A stretch of DNA of 64,000 nt from Diaporthe sp. PMI_573. Taxonomy: Eukaryota > Ascomycota > Sordariomycetes > Diaporthales > Diaporthaceae. Below, piece after piece: positions 47,347 through 58,651 of the stretch. Below the pieces are notes generated by a model. That model made no database searches, had not been told where the DNA came from, and saw nothing but the letters and a program-made list of their open reading frames with translations. Position numbers and translations under genes: made by a program. The stretch spans positions 806,001-870,000 of the forward strand of contig JAJTUP010000006.1 of the NCBI GenBank assembly GCA_021399435.1, given 5' to 3'. Position 1 is the stretch's first letter. The number at the start of each line of letters is the position of its first letter.

Positions 47347-49308
47347 TCACCTCCCGCTCTGCCCTTGATCTGTCTGATTCCCTGAGAGAGGATGCCCAAG
47401 AGAAACAAACCCAGGCAATGGCGGTGTATCCAAGTCGTCGCTCCTGCCCGCTGCAGTTTGTCCCACTGCTGTCATCGGCGACCCAAAGTACCCATGCATT
47501 GAATTCGTCGCCGGCACAACGGCCGCGGCCGACTCGTCGATGCTGCCGAGCCGTGACTCGGTCGCTGCCGAGCTGTCGCTCCTCCCCCTGCCTCCGCTGC
47601 CGTTCTGCCCATCCATGGGGCTGACCGCGCTATTTCCCCTCCGGCGCGCGAGGGTCGCATGCGTCAGCGGCGGCTTGTTGACTGAGGTGGTCGAAATGGG
47701 CGAGACGACGCCGGTGGACCGCCTCCGCGGCTGAGCGGGTCGGCGGCCGTTGGCCCCGTGGGGCCCGTTGCTCTCCGTCTCGGTGTCCGATCCCGGCAGC
47801 TCCGGGACGAAGCCGCCCTCGTTGCTCAGCTCTGCCGCAGTGGCCCCGATGAGCGGCGACCCGAGACCGTGCTGGGAGCCCAGCTCGGAATCGCTGCCTG
47901 CAGACAGCTCGCTGGCATTGCTGTGGTTACGGCCGTGGCGGCCGCCATGTATGAAACGGTGGTAGCTGTATTGGCTGTATTGGGACGAAACCTCACTAGC
48001 TCTTCGACCTCCGAGCTGGTTGTGCACCCTTGGGGGGAGTGAGAAGTATTCTCTGGAGTTTCTATCTCCGCCATCGGAGTCGACGCTTGGGGTGTTCCAC
48101 CTCGGTCCAGCAGCTGAGCTACTGTATCCACTTGGCTGGCTGAGTGTGTCGGAACCGCTGCGTGACCTGCCGTTTCCTGGTCGAGGACCCTGGTTTTGTC
48201 CTCTGGGTGATGCAATGCTCGAGGAAGGCACCATAAGGGGATCGCAGTCCATCGCATCAACTTCAGACGGGGTCGGTTGCATCCGCACGATGCTGACTTG
48301 TGTTGCTGACTTCTTCTCTGCGGTCTGACGGGTTCCAGAGCCGGATGTTGTTTCCCGGCGGGACTCCACCGCACGCTTGGTTTTGTTGAGGCGCTTGACA
48401 AGGAAGTATGCAACAGCAAGGAATATCACCAGCACGGCTGCTGCACCGCCGACAATACCGCCAATCGCGCCTTTCGAAAGACCGCTGGAACCGCCTCCGC
48501 CGGACGAGTTGTCGTCTTCTGTAGCGGCCTGCTTTGGGTAAGTAGACGGGAAGACCTTCGGAACAACACCGGTGTTGGAGTCAGCCGAATCGCCGGTTGG
48601 TGTGAACACAGAAGTAGAGGTTATTGTCGTTGCCGAGCCGTCTTGGGTGGTTGCAACGACGATGACGGTCGTTGACGGCGACGTATTGTAGCATGCCGCC
48701 GTGCCGCAAGCCATATCACTTTGGCAACAACCACCGCCGAGAGAGGCTGGACACGCAGTGTAGCCAGTGCCAGGGCATGTCTGTGAGTAAGTGGCACCAG
48801 CAGGTGGGGTGCATGCCTCATTGGCACCGCACAGGAGACCTGGAGGCAGAGATGAGGTGTTAGTCAACGGACGTGACAAGGGCGACTCCAACTCTGCACT
48901 TGATGCCCGGCTTGGCGAGAGGAATGACAAACCTTGGGGGCAGCAGCCTCCACCAGAGTCGAACGGGCATGCATAGTATCCTGTGTGTCCAGCACAAGTT
49001 GAAACGGCGGCGGTTGTCGCGTAGCACGATTCCTTCGCGCAGGCATAGTTGTTTGGACAGCAGCCGCCTCCCAGCGAGGATGGGCACAGATTATAGTCTG
49101 TCGAGCACTGGTTCTTTGCGCGCTTCTCAAGATGAAAATCCCGAGTTAGGTGATCCTCGGTGATCTTGACCTTGTAGACCCTGTGCACATATTCGCGCTT
49201 CCCGTCGCCTTGAAACATGGCTGCGGCGTGCCTGGGCAAGGCCGCGGATAGCAGCAGCAGCAGCAGCATTGTGCAGGGGGCCCACGTCCGCGCCGCACGA
49301 CCCTCCAT
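47347..49308 (-). CDS. Single-pass membrane protein with three GGGCC cysteine repeats
   Basis: Predicted exons on the minus strand are 49308-48933 and 48839-47347, giving 622 residues. A signal peptide (residues 1-30, with a Leu run from CAG-type repeats) precedes three extracellular modules. Each reads about C-x6-CP-x2-LGGGCC or SGGGCC, then a later C-x4-C (for example LCPSSLGGGCCPNNYACAKESC without its ends); the second module spans the exon join. A Thr/Ser-rich stalk with STTV and TSTSVF, a Gly-rich segment and one transmembrane helix (GGIVGGAAAVLVIFLAVAYF) follow. The cytosolic tail of about 300 residues is Ser/Arg/Gly-rich and low in order. The layout resembles fungal wall-stress sensors, but no WSC domain is seen. 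The intron is 93 nt, divisible by three and without a stop, so its retention would add 31 residues. Confidence 0.85.
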   Translation of the reverse strand: MEGRAARTWAPCTMLLLLLLSAALPRHAAAMFQGDGKREYVHRVYKVKITEDHLTRDFHLEKRAKNQCSTDYNLCPSSLGGGCCPNNYACAKESCYATTAAVSTCAGHTGYYACPFDSGGGCCPQGLSFLSPSRASSAELESPLSRPLTNTSSLPPGLLCGANEACTPPAGATYSQTCPGTGYTACPASLGGGCCQSDMACGTAACYNTSPSTTVIVVATTQDGSATTITSTSVFTPTGDSADSNTGVVPKVFPSTYPKQAATEDDNSSGGGGSSGLSKGAIGGIVGGAAAVLVIFLAVAYFLVKRLNKTKRAVESRRETTSGSGTRQTAEKKSATQVSIVRMQPTPSEVDAMDCDPLMVPSSSIASPRGQNQGPRPGNGRSRSGSDTLSQPSGYSSSAAGPRWNTPSVDSDGGDRNSREYFSLPPRVHNQLGGRRASEVSSQYSQYSYHRFIHGGRHGRNHSNASELSAGSDSELGSQHGLGSPLIGATAAELSNEGGFVPELPGSDTETESNGPHGANGRRPAQPRRRSTGVVSPISTTSVNKPPLTHATLARRRGNSAVSPMDGQNGSGGRGRSDSSAATESRLGSIDESAAAVVPATNSMHGYFGSPMTAVGQTAAGRSDDLDTPPLPGFVSLGHPLSGNQTDQGQSGR

Positions 49309-52300
49309 ACTGCGCGTCCCGGCTGTCCTACCGAGCTTCTTGCTCTCCGCTCCGTCGAGTGTTGCCTTCTCCGGCCGGTCCGTGCGAATTCGGCAAGATC
49401 ATGGGCCGGCGCGCGGCAGCATTAAAAACGATATCCTCATGAACAGGGTTGTTGACAGTGGCCGAGATGCGAGGGAGACAGGTGCGCCAGGCAGGTATGA
49501 GCAAACAGAAAGTAAGAACGAGAGAGAGAGCAAGGGCCAGTTGTATGGGTCAGCAGGTCAAAATGAGGAGGGAGTAGGGAATCGAGCGGTCCAGAACGGG
49601 CTGCAGAGGAAGACAGCTAAACTATTCTTTCCAACCGCGTGGGGGGAGGGGGGGACCGCAGGAGCAGATTCGCACTCCAGTTTGTGCGGCTGCTGTCTGG
49701 TGGCTGAGTTTTCGGTCCGTAGGACTTTACGCCGCAGACCTGCAGGCGACAACTCCCTCCCATACAGCCGACGCACGATGGGCCGCGTCGCAATCCACTT
49801 CTGCGAACACGTCTTTCAGACAGGCAGGGACATAAGAAGGGTGTGATAAGCATGCAATGTCGCAGACATCAGGGACTCTGACAGACTGACTGACCGCTTG
49901 ACTGACAACCAGAGGGGATCTGTGTGGGGCGGAAGCAGGTATGTTTCTAATCTGAGTCCATGTGATGGAACGCTCTGAAGGGCTGAACTGGTGGTATATC
50001 AGCTTGAGTAAAGCGATCGAGGACAAGGATCAGGAGGGAGCGGAAAATGCTCTTCGGGCGTCACGGCAAAGGCAAAATGCCATGGATAAGCAGCGGCTGA
50101 CCATGCTGATGTCCCAGACATGTGGTAGAAGGAACTGAGGATGGGGCATGTCGGTCCTGTGGGACGGAGCCCTGTGCCATTCCACGCAGAGTCCCGATCT
50201 GGACACCGCAGCGGCGATGGCCGACAATGCCGAATCCTGCTGCCTTGCGGTGCCCTCTCGCCCATGTCGGCCCTGGGCTTCGTGCCGCTCAGCGTCAGGC
50301 GATAGAGTGGGTGTGTTCTGTCGTGGATGCACCGAAGGATGTCCCAACGCCAGCGAGAGACCAACGCTGCCGTGAGCATCTGGGTCATCTTGGCCAATAA
50401 AAAACCCGGGAGGGAAAGTCAGCCGTCTTGGCCGCTGCAATTGGACCCAAACGTAACCCCATCCTGCAGAAGGAGTGGCTGGCGCCAGAAAGGGAAAAGG
50501 CCCTACTTGAGCATCGCTTCCGAAGGGGACATGCTGTCTTGCCTGTCTGCACGATGCGCGCCAGTCTGACATGCATCCTTACCGAGAAGCATGTCTCGTG
50601 GACCTGTCTTCCTGTCTTGGTGAGACGGATCGAATCGAGGCGATTGCCACTTATTGTGGCGTACCACTAAAGAGCCTCTAGATATTGCCCTGCAGTCAAA
50701 TGGCACAAGGCCACCAATGCTGTTGCGTGGGGTGGCCTGAACTCGTCACACAAACTGAAGCATTTTCTGTGCAACAACACCATGTTGTATGCTCAACAAG
50801 TAAAGACAGCAGCGGTAAGAGCGGCGATATATTTGGAATTCGGGCGACGCGGTCTGCGATGCTTTTGAGCATGTGAAAATCATCATTGATGGCCCTGACG
50901 GGTTGTGGACATCTGCTGCATGGCTTCGGTGAGGTTCCGAGGTTCCGGGGAGCCTCACCCCCGAGGGATTCCGGTGCTCGGGAGACAGGACGGAGGGTAA
51001 CAGATCTCGGAGTGTGGCAGACGAATCCAGGGCCTTTGGGAAGGACCCGTAAGGTCTGCGAAGAACATGTTTTGGTTCCGATGAGCGTTGTTGGCACACC
51101 CAGTCCTTTGTTCAGATTCCCGTGCGACACGACCGGGCGACCGGGCGACCGGGCGAGCACGAAGCGATCGCCCGAGGTGTATCGCTTGGTGGTGTGTGTC
51201 TGACCTACAGCTCGCAGAATCGACCTGAATTTTTGCTCAACAGGTCTGAAAGTGAATCAGAAAAGTCCGCACCCGAACAGGTTGCCTTGTCAAGTAGGGA
51301 GATTGCCCTGTCAGAAAGGCGGGATGGGACGTTCATGCTGATTCAGGTACATGCAGATGTTTTGGTTCCCTGCATGTGAGGTGTAGCCAGAAGGTCCCTT
51401 CTCGCGTGTTGATCTCGCCAAGGCTCAATCCTCGCGACAGGTTCACAGACGGCAGCACGACAGGAGGTTGCTCTTGAGACGAACGTTCTGACCGCGGACA
51501 TTGAAGTGGTCCACGAGACGGATAGAATACGAAGGTCGGTTGTGACAGGTGGGCTGCAGTCGTCGGCGGTGGAGGGCCCTGCGAGGAAAATGGTTGGTTC
51601 GACAGTGTCACATAGTCTCTCTGGCCCGCGTTTCCATGGCAGAATGCGGGCCATTCACCTCTCTTTGCGAGGCATCACCTTGGGGTTTTGCATATGGACA
51701 ATCGTTCTCGCAGAAGGACATTCGAGACGTACTGGAGGTGTGGTAACGCAGCCAGGGCAGTCTGATCTTGGTGCTTGCGGTGGCCCTTCGCCCTCGTATC
51801 CGTCCCTCATCTCTCGGTAGTCTTCCACATGATCCCAACCCGGCCACCTGCCGGATGGGGGCCTTCTCCGAGCAACCCAGATACTTGGCCCGCACCAACG
51901 CCCGACAGCGTCAATTCCTTTGTAGTTCATAATTAGACAGCCCTGACAACGCAGATATTTGCTTAACATGTCACCAGCACCAACAACCCCAGAGTGCCTA
52001 AGCGGCGGCTTTGGGTGCCTTTGCGGTGTGGCATGATAATGCAAGATCTCCGAGATCGTGGACTGGGGCCAGAAATAGCTCTTCCGTAGCGCCGGCGCCG
52101 TCAAACTGTCCAGTCACCGTAACATTTCTTCTACAGCCTACAGCACATTGAGGATAGCGTCTTGTGAAATTGGGGTTCCTGTGTTTCCCCAGATTTCTGG
52201 GCATCCGGTCCTCCTTGCCACCTGCTCATGCGCGCTCACACCCCTCACCTCTTCTCTGTCCGCCGGGAACCCCCCGCTCCAGCCATTTCAGCCTACCACT

Positions 52301-52380
52301 TCGAGAAGACGAGTAAAAGTTAAACGTACTGTACGTGAAGAAAGATCGGTAAATCGAAGCAAAACAAAAACAACTTTGTT
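49309..52380. other. Three-kilobase gene-free region
   Basis: Long frames occur on both strands because of high G+C, but none shows family motifs or codon-like composition, and they overlap one another. The first few hundred bases are the leader and promoter of the cysteine-repeat protein. An 8-bp tandem array sits at 51131-51156. An unannotated noncoding transcript is possible but nothing supports it directly. Confidence 0.45.
51131..51156 (+). repeat. Tandem 8-bp repeat gaccgggc, 3.25 copies
   Basis: Three perfect copies plus two bases, in non-coding DNA. Confidence 0.9.
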
Positions 52381-52462
52381 CGACAGCGATCGGATTTGAA
52401 CCGATGCCTCCGAAGAGAATAGATTTCGAGTCTATCGCGTTAGACCACTCCGCCACGCTGCC
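52381..52462 (-). tRNA. tRNA-Ser(CGA)
   Basis: 82 nt including discriminator G, on the minus strand. The anticodon loop CTCGAAA reads UCG codons. The long variable arm expected of serine tRNAs is present. Acceptor stem GGCAGCG pairs with CGCTGTC (one G-T wobble). A box TGGCGGAGTGG and B box GGTTCAAATCC are intact. No intron. Confidence 0.95.
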
Positions 52463-53689
52463 TTGTTCTGGTCAGACGATAATGAGGTATATATACACAG
52501 AATTCCCATATTGGAGTGAATTGAAGTCCTGCTTTGTCCATGGCATTAAGTAAGAATGAAGAGCACTCAGCAAATCACCTCCTTGCTCGCTTGTGCACTC
52601 TTCCATTATTTAAGGGCCCTGATATCTGTATGAGAATCGCCCCATGACACACCACGTTTATGCTTCTGTCCACCAGAGTCGATCCTGGAACAAGACTGTT
52701 TGACGATTAAAATAGTGTTCATTCCATTATAGCTTCTCCTGCAGGAGATTATTTCCCACTTGTATAGTGCAGTGCGGAGAGTATGTGTTCCTGTGCAGTC
52801 GCTCGTATGGCTTCACGGGCGAGTATCTGGACCGCTCGCCCGCCGTGCCTGACCTGGGGCCAGGCCCAACCAACCCCGCATGGTTCACCCTCTCCACTTC
52901 CAAGCCTCCAGGTCCATCAATTAGGTGTCGAGGCCGGCCCAAGCTTAACCCAAGATGGGGCAAGATCAGGTCCACCTCCGGCGTACTGTGACCTCGTTCG
53001 CAGGAACAGGGGCCTCCCGGGCCATGGGGAAAGGACGCATTGAAGCCACAAGTTGGAGGAGCCCAGGAGCCCAGGACCCCAGGAGCCCAGGAGCCCGAGG
53101 CTGGCTAACAAGGTCGTGGGTAACGTCCAGGCGGACCTTGCCCGTAACGGGTGTGGTGGGTAAGGAAAGCGTACAACAAGAGTCCAGACGCCATCGTGAC
53201 TCGATTCCAAGTATGGCTTGTGACCGCTCTGGATCTGACCTCGACTTTCTCCTTTCTCCCCTCGTCTCGTAATCTCGCCCTCTTCATATTGTCCTTCTCT
53301 TTCCCCTTGATTGCCCTCTTCTCGCCTGACAACACGACACTCCTCGGCGACGTTGACGACCCGGCCGATTGATCCACCGAGTACGCCCTTGCGACCGCCA
53401 CCCCCAGAATCCCCAGACCCCAGAGTTCCCGTCCCGTACCCTTCCTTGTCTGCGACCCCAATTCCCACATCCACGAGTCGTCCCCGCAGTCCGAGTGTTC
53501 AACCAGGCGCGTCAGCGATAACTTCGCAGAACTGCGCCCACACCCCGGGCATTTCAAGTCTCCGCCTGTCAGGCGATGGGTGTTTGCAAAACCATGAGCC
53601 ATTATTGAATTTGATCACGAATGTAAAGAGTAGGAAACGACTGGAAACACAGGATCGACGGCGCCGGCATTTTAAAAAACAAAAACGTC
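52463..53689. promoter_or_regulatory. Upstream region of the ACR-2-like gene
   Basis: No gene recognised. It includes an imperfect ccaggagc array at 53058-53097 and a long C/T-rich tract from about 53230 to 53480, likely promoter and 5' leader of the regulator starting at 53690. Confidence 0.4.
53058..53097 (+). repeat. Imperfect tandem repeat, ccaggagc-type
   Basis: About five degenerate 8-10-bp copies in a row, with small length differences between units. Confidence 0.8.
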
Positions 53690-56172
53690 ATGGGTTCGAT
53701 GTTGGATTCTGGCAGGATGTTGTTATATACGAAAGTGGCGGCTCCCAAAGCCCCCAAGAGACGGTCGAGGGCAGGTATGTTCAGTCCAAGACAATTCAAT
53801 TCAATCCAGTCCACTCCAGCCGCATGTCAATAAGTTAGGCACTTGCGGTCCCCCAGCCTCAATCCCGATCGCGCCGTCCTCGTTCGGGCTGAAACCTGCA
53901 TCCCATCACATATCAATCACACACCTGCAGTCCCTCTGTCTGGAGCCGTCCGTCATTGAGATGTCGACTCTACCTGAAGGCATGGAATTGAGCTGACCAC
54001 GAGATTTCCATTTGTTTCACCAGGTTGTACATTCTGGTAAGTAGCCTTCTGCGCGTCAACGACGCCACCTCCACACACTCGTTGTTGCACATCGGCTGAC
54101 CATTCACAGTAAAGAAAAGGTTCGTCCGATCTCCGTGTCTCAGGAACCAATACCACCCTCTTCTACGCACACGTGAGTAGCCTTCGCGGCAAGAACCTTA
54201 GCTGACGACCTCGCAGAAGAAGAAGTGTGACGAGGTCCGACCATCTTGCTCACGCTGTGCCGAGCGAGGCCTCGACTGCTCGTATGAGGCAGTGAGGCCG
54301 CGCCAGAGGAGGAAACGAAACTCCAATGCCTCGTCAACAGTCACCAGCCAGCTCGACCGGAGGCTCTCCTTTGCCTCGACCCGTCGCTGGTCGGTCGGAA
54401 GCAGCGGCAGTGCTCATCATGACTGGTACCACTACCACGCCGGCTCCAAGGGCGAACCGGATCACCTCATCAGCCCCCTCGACGGTACTTTCGACTCCAT
54501 ATCCCTGCCCACCATAACCGACCTGAACTGCAGCTTCAGCCCCGGCACAATCACCGAGTCCGCCATCGAGTTCGAGGAGGACGACCATGCGGAAAGCGCA
54601 AGCACGAGCCGCGCGGTGACCCACGTCTCCAAGCCGCCGGACCTCGCCATGATCGCGCCGTGCCCCGTGGGCTCACCGCTGCTGGACTTCTACATCCCCG
54701 CCTTCTCCGAGTTCTCAGATCGCACGAACCGGCGCGCACTCGTCGCCCACTTCTGCGAGAGCCTCAGCCATCTCATCGTCTTCCGCGAGGAGAGCGGGAA
54801 CCCCTTCCGGGAGCTTGTCTTGCCCCTGACGGCCAAGAGCTCCCCCGTCATGAACGCCATCTACGCCCTCTCCAGCGCGCACATGGAATATCGCGGGGTG
54901 ACGAATCAAGAGCAGTCGATGTTTTTCCATGGTCAGGCGATTCAGGGGCTTGCGGCCCTGATCGACCAGAAGGCGAAGACCGCCGAGAATAGGAATGAGC
55001 TGTTGGCGGCCATCATGCTTTTGGTGTACTACGAAGTGGTATGTGAAAGAATCGGTATCCCGCCGAGTGTTCTCGCTGACCTTTTGTGCAGTTGGTTCAA
55101 AGGGGACGGTCCAATTTGGTTGATGGCCACCTTAAGGGCGCCATGACGATTATGAATTCATATCCAACAGCAACGGATGCTACTGGAATTTTCTTAGAAC
55201 GAGTACGTTGTTCCCTCTGCTTGCCCTGCACTTATCTGTGCGCCTTACTGACACCTGCGGAAGGCCTTCCGATTTTACGACGTCATTGCAGCCCTATCAT
55301 TTGGCACAGCGCCGCTGTCACAAGCCCCAGGAAAAGGCTGTCTCCACCCATTCCCTCCCACCGGGGCCCCAGCCATGTCCTCGCTCAGCTCCGTCGACAC
55401 ACTACTGGGCATGGCAACATCGCTCTGGCCGATAATCCACCGTCTGTCCAAGCTCTCCTCCGACAAGACGGAACTGGAAAGCGCGTGCCGCGAGGGCCAG
55501 CCCTCGTCCATGATTGCCGTCCTCAAGACCGAATTCGAGACAAACTCACAGGCGATCGAGAGGGCGCTGGAGTCATGGCAGCCGTACCTGCCTCCCGGGT
55601 TCAACCCGGACAACCCGCCGTCCCCCGAGACGGAGGAGCGCCGCCACGACACGGAGACGGCGGAGCGGTCGCGGCTGCACTCCATCTTCAACAACGCCAT
55701 GGCGTATCGGCACAGCGCTTTTGTGTATCTGTACCACACCATCTACGGGTACCCGCGCAGCCACAGTTCGGTCCAGACGCACGCGCACACGGCGCTGTGG
55801 CACTGCCTGCAGACGTGCTCGCACGCGGGACCCATGGGCGCGCTGCTCTGGCCGCTCTTTGTTGCGTCGTGCGAGGCGGTCACGGAGCAGGACCGGAACC
55901 TGGCGAGGGACGCATTTGCGCTCGTGGAGAAGAGGCAGGGCATGATCAACATCAAGTGGGCGTGGGACATCGTCCAGGAGGTGTGGCGCCTGGCCGACGC
56001 CATGGACAGCGAGCGGGGAGGCGAAGGGGGCGGCAGCACCGAAAGCAGCAGCAACAACGGCGGTGCGCAGCTCGTCGGCCTGGGGGACCTCCCCGTCGCT
56101 GGGGCGCTCTCCACGCCGGACCTGTGGAGGAAGGTCAGCAAGCAGATGGGGATCAGTATCGTGTTTGGGTGA
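53690..56172 (+). CDS. ACR-2-like Zn2Cys6 transcription factor with micro-exons
   Basis: Predicted exons: 53690-53774, 54024-54036 (13 nt), 54110-54119 (10 nt), 54217-55038, 55092-55202 and 55264-56172, giving 649 residues. The two micro-exons complete the zinc cluster: KRRSRAG from exon 1, C-T-F-C, K-E-K, then [21 protein letters not shown]. This gives cysteines 30, 33, 40, 47, 50 and 57 with exact C-x2-C-x6-C-x6-C-x2-C-x6-C spacing, and all five introns have GT-AG ends. After a Ser-rich linker comes a fungal_trans_2-type regulatory domain ([49 protein letters not shown]). C-terminal motifs include [13 protein letters not shown] and [23 protein letters not shown], as in acriflavine-sensitivity regulators of the acr-2 type (tentative family name). 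Nuclear; target genes unknown. Confidence 0.85.
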
Positions 56173-58651
56173 GCGGGCCGAGGCGGAGGTGACGGAGCCG
56201 CCGTGGCGGCGCATGGTGTATTGATACGACGTGTAATCACATGGGTTGGGGCGTATTGGACAGGGGGTGGGGAAGCATTGCACGGTGAAAATCAGACCCC
56301 CCTTCGAGGCCGGGGAATATTGGACTTTCCGGGGTTGGGAAAATTATTGACATGGGGTGGCTTATTATGGTCAGTTGGCTTATCGCAAAGTCCTGTACAA
56401 ACGCGTCTGGATGCTTGAGCATACTTTTGTAAATTCTATCCACGGCTTTGGAGTTATGTCTTGACGCGAAGGTCTGTCCCCGGTCGATTCGCAATCATTG
56501 ACCATGTCTGCAATGTGAAAAGACCGCGAAGAACCTGGGCTCCCACGCTCAAATAACGCCAGCAGTTCATTTTACAAGTTCATGCCTGTAAACGTTGCGG
56601 AGCTGCGCACCAGTTCGCACAACAAGTGCTGGGCAATATACTCTCCAAAGACTTGTTCTCGGGCCGATTTCTGGGCAAACAAGCACGACTACCTGGGTAC
56701 TGGACTGAGGCTGCGCAGTCCCGAGTCCTGACTCCAAGGTAAATATTGTTCGGACAACCGCCTCCGAAGCTCTCAGATTGGACTCAGCGCCGTTACCAAG
56801 CCGGTGTGGCGACTGAGCTGCTCACTGCATCCAAGTCTTCTGCCTATATGATGCCCTCCAGCTGGTCAAGTCGTCACAACGACTTGCGGCGTGAACAGCC
56901 CGACCTTTACGGACCTTCGGCAGCTCAGCGATAGCGAAATAGGACCTTGACGACTATAGGAGATGGTTGACTTCCCGACCCCCTTCCCTGTCCTATAGAG
57001 CAAATCCAATACACCGGGTATGGTCCGAAGCTACCAGTAGACGACGTCGAGGTCAAAACACCTCGACAGGAGTGCACAGCTTTTCCATGCTTGCGGGTGG
57101 ATACCTCAGTTGGTGGTTGAGGGACCAAGTCACCTTCAGAGTGGCTGGTCCTGGCTCCCGAGAAAGGGAGTGAGACTTGTACGACGCATACAGCGGGGAG
57201 GCTGTTGTCGCACAGCAAGGTCCTAGGAAGCGAGTGAAGATCTCATGCTGCTGCAGCCCTGCAGGTCGAAAACCAGTGTGATCGGATGGAAGATTGGGTC
57301 GCAGAGCTCGGGGACCGTTCGCATGTGACAAGAGTTGTTGTCTTGCAGTCAAAAGTGGATCTTATCCAAGCTATCCGAGGATTGTGTCGTCGATGAGGTG
57401 ACGGTGGTGGAGACTCGCAGCTCATCTGATTCATTGATTGACTGTTTGGAAAGGAAGAGAACGCGAGTGACCGGTGGCTCTTCCCAGTTCCTGTCAGGGT
57501 AGGGGAGGCAGGACCCACCCGATGAGACAAAAGATATCGATATCGTGAATGCCATGTCGTGTCATGTCTCCAGGTTTGTTTGGCAGGTGTGGATGTCTGC
57601 CCTGCCAATGCCATGGATGCTGCTCCATACCTGCCTAGGTACTCTCCAATCTTTTTTCTTTTTCTTTTCATCCCATCTGCTACCGTAGATGCTTCATGAT
57701 TGCACGTTGCGTGTCCGTCTCAAAAACCCGAAATCCAATCAGAACAATAACCTTCGTGTCCAGACAGCTCCTTGAGACGGGCATGGATTGGATCGAAATG
57801 CTTTCTCCGCACCCCAAAGCCAATCCCCTCTCGTCCGACCTCCAGATTGACATGGATGGCCGTGGACATGCATTCCGCCTGGTCGATCCCAATGGAGCTG
57901 TGCTCTCAGGCTCTGCTCTGCAATCCTTCGGGGAGGGGACGCGGGCTGGCAGTCAAGCAGTACAGTGCAAGTCTGACAAGATGGGGGCGACGAAAGGCGA
58001 CGGCCAAGTCGGATGGATGGTGTGTCACCGGCACAGCAGTGCAGTATCAACCACCACCCGACGGCCAAGATAAGCTCTGCCACATCATGCATCGCTCACA
58101 TCTCGCTCATCGCACCCACCAGCCCGCTCAACCGCTCGCCTCCTCGCCTCCTCGCCTGCGCGCCTCGCCTGACTGACTGCCTCAGCTTCAGCTTCTGCTC
58201 CAGCTCCGGCTGCAGCTCAGTGTGTGTGTGTGTGCTCACTCGGTGGCCACCACCTGCAGCTGCTGCTGTGGTCTGGCCAGGCCTGCCGCCTGACCCGCCC
58301 GCCCGCCCGCCCTCTCACCTGCTCGCCCTCTCACCTGCTCGCCGATCCCCATCCATCAGATCCCCCGAACGTGGGAGCTTGCTCCGGGGCCCCGCATCCA
58401 CCCAGCCCACCAGGCACCCCCCAGGCAGCCCAAAGTTCCAACAAGCATCTACCGGGCCCCGAACCTGGGGTGCCAGTACTCCGTCATTGCTGGCGCTTTT
58501 TCCCTCCCATCTGCATCTCGTTCCGTTGCAGTCATCCGCCCCGTCCGTGACCAGGCAGGACCCACGTCTCGCACGCGCTGCAACGATCAGCTACCTGCTA
58601 CCTGTTCGCGTATGGTCGAGCAACTCTCATGCCACCCTCATCCCCTCTGTG
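56173..58651. promoter_or_regulatory. 2.5 kb intergenic region, promoter of the large regulator
   Basis: No gene recognised; long frames here are by-products of composition. Features: a T/C tract at about 57650-57672, a (TG)n run at 58220-58234, a (GCCC)n run near 58297-58312 and a duplicated 15-mer cctctcacctgctcg at about 58311-58340. A long C/T-rich leader precedes the ATG at 58652, typical of highly regulated fungal genes. Confidence 0.45.
58220..58234 (+). repeat. (TG)n microsatellite, 7.5 units
   Basis: Uninterrupted TG dinucleotides in the upstream region of the regulator starting at 58652. Confidence 0.85.

Noticed and set aside
50030..50572. A 180-codon minus-strand frame
   Set aside because: It overlaps several other frames of similar length, has no family motif and shows no coding-like composition.
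55086..56283. Long alternative frames over the ACR-2-like gene's last exons
   Set aside because: They lack motifs and conflict with the continuous regulatory-domain frame.
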